Source: Aeromonas allosaccharophila
Lineage (GTDB): Bacteria > Pseudomonadota > Gammaproteobacteria > Enterobacterales > Aeromonadaceae
Assembly (NCBI RefSeq): GCF_000819685.1
Contig: NZ_CDBR01000109.1
Coordinates: 1-64,000, forward strand
Direction: 5' to 3'
Length of the DNA: 64,000 nucleotides
Shown here: positions 55,636 through 64,000 of the stretch, piece by piece
How the letters are laid out: the number at the start of each line of letters is the position of its first letter
Numbering within the stretch: the first letter of the stretch is position 1
Notes under the pieces: model-generated
What the model was told of the DNA's origin: nothing
Database searches by the model: none
What the model saw: the letters and a program-made list of their open reading frames with translations, nothing else
Program-made: the position numbers and the translations under genes

Positions 55636-55888
55636 GGGATGACTCCTTGCCGGAAGGGGCGTGGGTATCGAGGGGGATCTCCACAAACAGCCGGTTCACC
55701 ATCAGGGCGCAGAGCAGAATGAACAGCAGTGGCATCACCATGCAGCTGAGCAGGAACCACAGCGGCAGCCCCCACCACTCCAGCTGGAGCGGGATAAAAT
55801 AGGCGGTGCCATACCAGGCAAAGAAGTAGAGCAGGGTCAGCAGCAGGCAGAAAGCTGCTTCCCGGCGGGCGAGAGCAAAACGGTTCAC
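55625..55888 (-). CDS. yhdT: YhdT family small membrane protein
   Basis: The 87-residue protein has two membrane helices (FCLLLTLLYFFAWYG and a second around PLWFLLSCMVMPLLFILL). GTG 55888, with GGAGG five bases upstream, is chosen. Function is unknown. It is adjacent to panF as in Escherichia. Confidence 0.8.
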   Translation of the reverse strand: MNRFALARREAAFCLLLTLLYFFAWYGTAYFIPLQLEWWGLPLWFLLSCMVMPLLFILLCALMVNRLFVEIPLDTHAPSGKESSHES

Positions 55889-55925
55889 CTTGGCCTCCGA
55901 CAAATTTGAGGGGCGCAAGGATAAC

Positions 55926-55955
55926 AAAAAAGGGCCATGTCGCCATGGCCCTTTT
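55926..55955. terminator. Terminator between accC and yhdT
   Basis: GGGCCATG and its complement are flanked by A and T runs, separating the acc operon from yhdT-panF. Confidence 0.9.
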
Positions 55956-56051
55956 TCAGCAGAGACTCCTTGCGGAGCTGACTTCCGGCTGGATTGCAGA
56001 TAAACAGCTGGCTGCTATCTGGCCGGAAGTGATTGTTCTGCCAGCGAGATC

Positions 56052-57392
56052 TTACAGACCCAACTTCTTGTGCAGGTAGTGGATATTGGTGCCACCATGC
56101 TGGAAGTTTTCGTCTTTCATGATCTCTTTTTGCAACGGTACGTTGGTCTTGATCCCTTCCACCACCAGCTCGTCCAGCGCATGACGCATGCGGGCGATGG
56201 CAATGTCACGATTCTCGCCGTAGCAGATCAGCTTGCCGATCATTGAATCGTAGTGGGGCGGTACCTTGTAACCGGCATAGATGTGGGAGTCCCAACGCAC
56301 GCCCAGACCACCCGGCGCGTGGAAGCGCTGCACCAGACCCGGAGAGGGCATGAAGGTGGCCGGATCTTCGGCGTTGATCCGGCACTCGATGGCATGGCCA
56401 CGGATGCGGATATCCTGCTGGGTGATCGACAGGGGCTGACCGGCGGCAATGCGCAGCTGCTCCTTGATCAGATCGATACCGGTGACCATCTCGGTGACCG
56501 GATGCTCAACCTGGATACGGGTGTTCATCTCGATGAAATAGAACTCGCCGTTCTCGTACAGGAACTCGAAAGTACCCGCACCGCGGTAGCCGATCTCGAT
56601 ACAGGCGCGCACGCAGCGCTCGCCGATGAACTTGCGCATTTCGGCGGTGATGCCCGGTGCCGGTGCCTCTTCCACCACTTTCTGGTGGCGACGCTGCATG
56701 GAGCAATCACGCTCGCCCAGATAGAGGGCGTTGCCCTGGCCGTCTGCCAACACCTGAATTTCGATGTGGCGCGGGTTTTCCAGGTACTTCTCCATGTAGA
56801 CCATGTCGTTCTTGAAGAACTGGCCTGCTTCGGATTTGGTCAGGGCGATAGCGCCCGCCAGTTCCGCTTCATTGCGCACCACGCGCATGCCGCGACCACC
56901 ACCGCCACCGGCGGCCTTGATGATCACCGGATAGCCGATGCGCTTGGCGATGGCGGCGTTGTGCTTGGCGTCGTTGTCGACAGGGCCGTCAGAGCCGGGT
57001 ACACACGGCACGCCAGCCTTCTTCATCGCTTCGATGGCAGAGACCTTGTCACCCATCAGGCGAATGGTCTCGGCGCGCGGACCGATGAAGATGAAGCCGG
57101 ATTTTTCGACCACTTCGGCGAAATCGGCGTTCTCGGAGAGAAAGCCGTAACCCGGGTGGATAGCCACGGCACCGGTGACCTCGGCGGCGGCGATGATCGC
57201 CGGGACGTTGAGGTAGGAGTCGGTACTGGCCGGTTTGCCGATACAGATGGATTCGTCGGCCAGCAGCACATGTTTGAGCTCCCGGTCGGCGGTGGAGTGA
57301 ACGGCCACTGTCTTGATCCCGAGCTCTTTACAAGCGCGCAGGATCCGCAGGGCAATTTCACCGCGGTTGGCGATGACTACTTTGTCCAACAT
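56052..57392 (-). CDS. accC: Biotin carboxylase subunit of acetyl-CoA carboxylase
   Basis: The 446-residue ATP-grasp enzyme carboxylates biotin on AccB. It starts [19 protein letters not shown], with the ATP-binding [10 protein letters not shown] and the catalytic [14 protein letters not shown] segment present. It is 15 bp from accB. It makes malonyl-CoA with the AccA/AccD transferase found elsewhere. Confidence 0.97.
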   Translation of the reverse strand: MLDKVVIANRGEIALRILRACKELGIKTVAVHSTADRELKHVLLADESICIGKPASTDSYLNVPAIIAAAEVTGAVAIHPGYGFLSENADFAEVVEKSGFIFIGPRAETIRLMGDKVSAIEAMKKAGVPCVPGSDGPVDNDAKHNAAIAKRIGYPVIIKAAGGGGGRGMRVVRNEAELAGAIALTKSEAGQFFKNDMVYMEKYLENPRHIEIQVLADGQGNALYLGERDCSMQRRHQKVVEEAPAPGITAEMRKFIGERCVRACIEIGYRGAGTFEFLYENGEFYFIEMNTRIQVEHPVTEMVTGIDLIKEQLRIAAGQPLSITQQDIRIRGHAIECRINAEDPATFMPSPGLVQRFHAPGGLGVRWDSHIYAGYKVPPHYDSMIGKLICYGENRDIAIARMRHALDELVVEGIKTNVPLQKEIMKDENFQHGGTNIHYLHKKLGL

Positions 57393-57407
57393 GGGTGGCG
57401 ATTTCCC

Positions 57408-57863
57408 TTATTCGATGATGAACAGCGGCTCGTCAAATTCGACGGCCTGACCATTTTCAACCAGGATCGCTTTGATCACACCGGCCTTGTCAGACTCGAT
57501 TTGGTTCATCATTTTCATGGCTTCGACGATGCACAGGGTGTCGCCGACATTGACGTGCTGACCCACTTCCGCGAACGGCTTGGCATCCGGGCTGGAGGAG
57601 CGGTAGAAGGAACCAACCATCGGGGAGCGCATCAGGTGACCGCTCGGCGCGGCATCAGCGGCAGGTGCGGCAACCGGGGCGGCAGCGGCAGGTGCGGCAA
57701 CCGGAGCGGCTTGCTGCATCATCATCTGTGGCATGGCGGTGGTCACCTGACCGGAGAAGTTGCGGCTGATGCGAACGGACTCTTCACCTTCGGAGATCTC
57801 CAGTTCGGCGATGCCGGACTCTTCAACCAGTTCAATCAGCTTCTTGATTTTGCGGATATCCAT
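57408..57863 (-). CDS. accB: Biotin carboxyl carrier protein
   Basis: The 151-residue protein starts [17 protein letters not shown], has an Ala/Pro linker in the middle and a C-terminal biotinyl domain with EAMKMMNQ, whose Lys is biotinylated. It is cotranscribed with accC. Confidence 0.96.
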   Translation of the reverse strand: MDIRKIKKLIELVEESGIAELEISEGEESVRISRNFSGQVTTAMPQMMMQQAAPVAAPAAAAPVAAPAADAAPSGHLMRSPMVGSFYRSSSPDAKPFAEVGQHVNVGDTLCIVEAMKMMNQIESDKAGVIKAILVENGQAVEFDEPLFIIE

Positions 57864-57899
57864 TAGCATTCTCTTTCTTCTTTATCTGATCAGTGATTA

Positions 57900-58349
57900 T
57901 CAAGCCGCGCGCAGATGGTGCACGGCCGCGGTTAAAGCGAATTGGTAGCCATCGGCTCCCAGACCACAAATGACCCCTTTGGCGACATCAGACAGATAGG
58001 AGTGATGGCGGAACGGCTCCCTGGCATGGACGTTTGACAGGTGAACCTCGATAAAAGGGATGGCAACGCCCAGCAGCGCATCGCGGATGGCGACGCTGGT
58101 GTGGGTGAAGGCGGCTGGATTGATGATGATAAAATCCACCTGGCCCATGGCCTGATGGATGCGGCTGACCAACTCATGTTCGGCGTTGGATTGCAGATGC
58201 TCCAGAGTGACACCGAGTTCGCTGGCGTTAAGCTTCAGATCGGCGACGATCTCATCGAGCGTCTTGCTGCCGTAGATACCCGGTTCCCGTTTGCCCAGCA
58301 GATTCAGGTTTGGTCCGTTGAGCAGGAGAATTCGGTGATTTTGCGACAT
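57900..58349 (-). CDS. aroQ: Type II 3-dehydroquinate dehydratase
   Basis: The 149-residue shikimate-pathway enzyme has [19 protein letters not shown], the [14 protein letters not shown] segment and [14 protein letters not shown]. It converts 3-dehydroquinate to 3-dehydroshikimate. It begins the aroQ-accB-accC operon. Confidence 0.96.
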   Translation of the reverse strand: MSQNHRILLLNGPNLNLLGKREPGIYGSKTLDEIVADLKLNASELGVTLEHLQSNAEHELVSRIHQAMGQVDFIIINPAAFTHTSVAIRDALLGVAIPFIEVHLSNVHAREPFRHHSYLSDVAKGVICGLGADGYQFALTAAVHHLRAA

Positions 58350-58587
58350 ATTGAGTGCATCCTCGATGATAATGCTGCTATCTATCAGCTATCTTGTGGA
58401 CTACCAGAAATCTAGCCATTTTCTGCGCAAATCGGTGTGCCCTGGCACACAGATTTCGCAATTATATTGATTTCGTGAAAATTAGCAGCATTTTACTGGT
58501 CTAATCTCTACATCTGGCTATTTATTGCACGTTCCGGTCGGCAAGGCTCCGTGACTGCCGCCCTGCTGTTTGCTGGCGGATTAGAAA

Positions 58588-58617
58588 CAACAAAGCCGGC
58601 GCAGGGCCGGCTTTGTT
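58588..58617. terminator. Terminator of acs
   Basis: AACAAAGCCGGC-GCAG-GGCCGGCTTTGTT, with stem ends matching the minus-strand gene end. Confidence 0.88.
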
Positions 58618-58637
58618 GAGCAACAAACGAAGCGGGA

Positions 58638-60584
<1,947 letters not shown>

Positions 60585-60752
60585 CTGTCACTCCTTTGAA
60601 TAGATCTTTTAATGGTTTCTTAACAACTTATACCTTTGGTAGCGGGGGGCAATTAGACTTTTGGATAGGCGGCAACAGTTGGTTACAGGGCAAAGAGTGA
60701 CAATTAATCGGTGAGCGGGTAAAAGGGGCGTGTCGATTAATTGGAGGTGATT

Positions 60753-61031
60753 ATGTTTTCCCTGTTGCTCTGTGCATCCCTCTGGCAGTTTGATGCGCCA
60801 GTGCCTGCTGGCGAACCGCTGAAAGAGTTTGCGATTACCCACCAGGAGGCCTCACCCGCGCAGCGGGATCGGGTGGCCGATCAGCTTGGTCATGCATGGC
60901 AGGCCAAAGAGCCCGGCACCAGACTCACCTTCAGGGAGCCTGCCCCCCGTTATGCTGGCGAATCACCGCTGACGCGGATGCTCAATGACCGTGATGATGG
61001 TTGGGAATCCCGATTGCATATTGAGTGGTAG
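60753..61031 (+). CDS. Small protein of unknown function, 92 residues
   Basis: ATG 60753 follows a near-perfect GGAGGTGA site. The N-terminus (MFSLLLCASLWQF) is hydrophobic and could be a signal or anchor; the rest is polar, ending LHIEW. No family is recognised. It is divergent from acs and converges on the GGDEF-EAL gene. Confidence 0.6.
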   Translation: MFSLLLCASLWQFDAPVPAGEPLKEFAITHQEASPAQRDRVADQLGHAWQAKEPGTRLTFREPAPRYAGESPLTRMLNDRDDGWESRLHIEW

Positions 61032-61088
61032 TCCGGTTGGCAGCCAGGAGGCGGATGCCTCCCGGCTGGTGATGAGCATTGCCTGCCG

Positions 61089-63533
61089 CTATGACGCATA
61101 GCGCTGATGCAGGCGATCTCCCATATGCTCGACATGCAGTGGTTTGCTGAACAGATAGCCCTGCCCTTCGCCGCAGTTGAGTGACTGCAAGAAGGCATGT
61201 TGTGCCTTGGTTTCAATTCCCTCGGCGGTGACCTCCATATCCAGACTGTCGGCCAGATTGATGATGGTGCGGCAGAGCTCCCGACTGTTCTTGTCTTCCG
61301 GTAATGCCTGCACAAACGCCCGGTCGATCTTGATGCGATCGATCGGTAGGGTCTTGAGCAGACTCAGTGACGAGAAGCCGGTACCAAAGTCATCGATGGC
61401 AATCTGCACGCCGAGATTTTTCAGGCGAGTAAAGAGATCCAGACTCTGTTCGACCCGCTGGATGATGCTCTCCGTCACCTCAATTTCCAGCCGTTCTGGC
61501 GGAAATCCGGTCTCGGCCAGGATGGCGGCGACCCGTTCAACGTAGCCCGGGGAGCGCATCTCCCGCACCGAGACGTTGACTGACAAGCGAGGCACCGGCA
61601 GTCCGGCGGCCAGCCAGTTTTGTCCCTGCTCGCAGGCGTTGCGCATCACCCACTCGCCAATTTTCTCGATCAGGCCGCACTCCTCCGCTACCGGAATAAA
61701 ACGGGTCGGCGCTATCATTCCCTCATTTGGATGTTGCCAGCGCAGCAGGGCTTCCAGCCCGCTCAGGTGGCCGTTGGCCAGATTGGTCATGGGTTGATAG
61801 AAGATGCAGAGCTGTTCGAGCTCAAGGGCCTTGAGCAGACCCTGCTCAATCTGCATCCGCTCGCGGGCTCGTGCCGCCATGCAGGGGGTATAGAACTGGA
61901 AGCCGTTGCGCCCCTGACTCTTCGCCTCGTACATGGCACTGTCGGCGGCGCTGACCAGAGTTTCCGGGCTGTCGGCATGATCCGGATAGATGGCGATACC
62001 GATACTCGCCGAGATAGCCACCAGTTCATGGGCCAGCTCAACCGGTTCGCGCAAGACTCTCAGCAGGGTATTGGCGAGGGTCGCCAGCTCGTCAGGCTCC
62101 TCCAGATAGGGGATCAGCACCAGAAACTCGTCACCACCGAGGCGGGTTGCCAGATCGTTGTGCTGCAGGCAGCCGCGGATCCGCTCAGCAAGCCGCTTGA
62201 GCAGCTCATCGCCGACCCCGTGCCCCAGGCTGTCGTTGATCAGCTTGAAGCCATCCAGATCGATAAAGAGCAGCCCCAACCGTTTGCGATTGAGCTGCGC
62301 GGTTTTCAGCTCAAGGGCCAACCGCTCCTGCAACAGATGGCGATTGCCCAGCTCGGTCAGGGGGTCGTGATAGGCAAGGTGATTCAGCTCGGCCTCCACC
62401 TTGCGAATGGCGCTGATGTCGGAGAGGGCAATCACATAGTGGGTGGTGTTGTTGAAGTTGTCATAGACAGCGCTGATCTGCTGCCAGGAGGAGAAGTAGC
62501 TGCCATCCTTGCGCAGGCAGACCATCTCGCCGTGCCAGGCGTTGTTGCCGGGGCGCAGGTGATACCAGGGATAGTCGAGGTCGGTGTAGCGTCTGGGGTG
62601 CATGATGATATCCGGGGTGCGCCCTATCACCTCCTCGGCATTGTATTGGGTCAGCATGGTGAAGGCCGGGTTGACCGACAGAATATGGTGCTCGCTGTCG
62701 AGGATGATGATCCCCTCGGCGGTGGTATCGAATACCACGTTGGCCTGATGGAGCCGCTCCTCCTGACGGCGGCGGGCGGTGGCATTGTGAATGACGCCCA
62801 TGACCCGGTGGCCGACCGACTCGGTGGCGGGGACATGGTCGGCATGAATATCGACCCAGTGCCGCTCTTTGAGGGCGGTGAGGTAGCTCAGGGTGAGATG
62901 GATGGGGTCATGGCTTTGCAGGGCTGCTTTTAGCTGGTTGCCTGAGCCCGGTTCAAAACAGTCGACGAACGCTTGCAGCCCGCCGTGGAACTGGTTGGCC
63001 TCGATGCCCAGCAGCGGCTCAATCTGGCCGTCGAACAGTAATCTGTCCTCCGCCACGTGCCACTCCCACACTCCGATTTGAGCTGCGCGCATTGCCAGCT
63101 GCAGCCGTTGTTCGGTTTCGTACTGCTCGGTGATGTCCCGCACGATAGCGAGGATGCCGCTCAGCTCGCCCTGCTCATTGCGCATCGGGCTGTAGGTGGC
63201 CTGAAAGCGGCGGGCGCTGCTGTCGTACGCAGCCGTTTGACCTGTAATGGCGATATCTACGTAGGGCATGCCGCTGCGCATGATCTGCTGAAACATGGGC
63301 TCCAGCGTCGGTGCCAGTTTGGGTACCACTTCTCGGAGGTGCTTGCCTTGATGCTCCTCGATGCTCTTGCCATTGATGTCGGCCAGCACCTGATTGACTT
63401 TGCGGTAGCGAAATTCTCGGTCAAATACACCGATGCCCAGAGGGGCGTTATCCATCAGCTGTGTCAGGACGGTGTGATCTGACAGCTGGGCCAAGATTGC
63501 CTCGGTGGCGGCGTTGAAAGGCTTCCCATCCAT
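61089..63533 (-). CDS. PAS-GGDEF-EAL dual-domain c-di-GMP protein
   Basis: The 814-residue protein has several PAS/PAC domains (about 20-390), a GGDEF domain with intact RLGGDEFLVLIP, and an EAL domain with LEALLRWQHP, NVSVREM, EVTESI, DDFGTGFSSL and AEGIET. Both cyclase and phosphodiesterase sites look intact. There is no membrane segment, so it is a cytoplasmic sensor. Confidence 0.92.
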   Translation of the reverse strand: MDGKPFNAATEAILAQLSDHTVLTQLMDNAPLGIGVFDREFRYRKVNQVLADINGKSIEEHQGKHLREVVPKLAPTLEPMFQQIMRSGMPYVDIAITGQTAAYDSSARRFQATYSPMRNEQGELSGILAIVRDITEQYETEQRLQLAMRAAQIGVWEWHVAEDRLLFDGQIEPLLGIEANQFHGGLQAFVDCFEPGSGNQLKAALQSHDPIHLTLSYLTALKERHWVDIHADHVPATESVGHRVMGVIHNATARRRQEERLHQANVVFDTTAEGIIILDSEHHILSVNPAFTMLTQYNAEEVIGRTPDIIMHPRRYTDLDYPWYHLRPGNNAWHGEMVCLRKDGSYFSSWQQISAVYDNFNNTTHYVIALSDISAIRKVEAELNHLAYHDPLTELGNRHLLQERLALELKTAQLNRKRLGLLFIDLDGFKLINDSLGHGVGDELLKRLAERIRGCLQHNDLATRLGGDEFLVLIPYLEEPDELATLANTLLRVLREPVELAHELVAISASIGIAIYPDHADSPETLVSAADSAMYEAKSQGRNGFQFYTPCMAARARERMQIEQGLLKALELEQLCIFYQPMTNLANGHLSGLEALLRWQHPNEGMIAPTRFIPVAEECGLIEKIGEWVMRNACEQGQNWLAAGLPVPRLSVNVSVREMRSPGYVERVAAILAETGFPPERLEIEVTESIIQRVEQSLDLFTRLKNLGVQIAIDDFGTGFSSLSLLKTLPIDRIKIDRAFVQALPEDKNSRELCRTIINLADSLDMEVTAEGIETKAQHAFLQSLNCGEGQGYLFSKPLHVEHMGDRLHQRYAS

Positions 63534-63733
63534 GATGACCTCGGCATTGATTGATTTGTCACTTGTGTCGATTTTCAGTATGGCACGAACGGTTTCAGGG
63601 GGTGCCCAGCAGAGTTATCTTGCTGTTTGTTGAGGAAAAGTTGTGCCATGTATCGACCATCTGCGGTGTGCGGTCACTGGGTGGCAGTATCCATATGAGG
63701 GCAATGTCGGGACTTTTTTTGAGTCCCTCCCAC

Positions 63734-64000
63734 CTATTGCAAACTGAATTGGTAGCGCAGTGTCAGGCTGACGGTGGGTTGCCAGTCACGTTCCTTCATC
63801 AGCCATTGTTTCGCACCCACTTCGGTGTCCAGCGTCCATTGATCCCAGCTCCAGCGTCATTCCCCATTCACGCCACCCCTCTTCGGCATCATATGCAGAC
63901 ATGTATGCCTGGTTACCTCTCGTCAGCCAGAGATTAAAGGAGATGCTGGCAGGCAGCGGGAGTGAATGCTCCATATACCAGATCTGGCCATAACGACCGG
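63734..64000 (-). pseudogene. Outer-membrane beta-barrel protein end, frameshifted (partial)
   Basis: On the minus strand an ORF open at the window edge contains RYGQIWYMEHSLPLPAS and stops early (63786). A second frame from about 63840 reads through SLTLRYQFSLQ to TAG 63734, with the aromatic/hydrophobic end of a barrel. One extra base near 63837-63848 (GATCAATGG) joins the frames. It may be a real frameshift or a sequencing error. Confidence 0.5.

Overview
The window looks like chromosome of an Aeromonas-type gammaproteobacterium. Supporting signs are a prolyl aminopeptidase that, from memory, closely matches the Aeromonas sobria enzyme, an enteric-type porin, and two blocks of Escherichia-like gene order: the crp neighbourhood (crp-yhfA-prkB-yheU-yheT-yheV-slyD) and the aroQ-accB-accC-yhdT-panF-prmA neighbourhood. 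Most of the sequence is GC-rich and densely coded. All assignments come from reading the sequence; no search was run.

Layout. 1-6.9 kb: the 3' end of a giant RTX/VWA surface adhesin, a lipoprotein, a PAS-GGDEF-EAL protein whose GGDEF motif is degenerate, and rraB. 7.1-22.4 kb: a genomic island inside a tRNA-Phe gene. The left junction keeps the host promoter and the 5' half of the tRNA. The right junction has a complete tRNA-Phe followed by tRNA-Asn, so the island supplies a new promoter and 5' half. The island is mosaic. Its AT-rich left part holds decayed pieces (Fic C-terminus, IS3 and IS5 transposase ends, a cytosine-methyltransferase fragment), unknown exported proteins and a HEPN-like protein. 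A GC-richer middle part holds a four-gene operon with DUF1232 and DUF2787 members, two 105-bp repeats, a P4-type integrase, and a WYL regulator plus a 59-residue protein that share operator half-sites and lie between imperfect direct repeats. The right end holds a DUF927 ATPase and a second integrase.

22.9-43.2 kb: housekeeping and envelope genes: prolyl aminopeptidase, alpha-carbonic anhydrase, the psuK-psuG pseudouridine pair, an RNA methyltransferase, a solute-binding protein, a universal stress protein, an L,D-transpeptidase-like protein, a porin, rlmA, crp and its neighbours, a membrane diguanylate cyclase inserted between yheU and yheT, cheV, slyD and sppA. 43.4-50.1 kb: fadH with a duplicated 5' end and a PsrA-like operator, a proline-repeat autotransporter, a ydjA-like nitroreductase, an acetyltransferase and prmA. 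50.7-64 kb: a quinone-oxidoreductase/LysR pair, a PTS permease, panF-yhdT, accC-accB-aroQ, acs, a second GGDEF-EAL protein and a frameshifted outer-membrane protein end.

Themes. Three c-di-GMP enzymes lie in the window, one next to the large adhesin. Fatty-acid and acetate metabolism (acc, fadH, acs) is clustered. The most likely place for something undescribed is the island, above all the 12.5-14.5 kb operon and the WYL/59-residue module.
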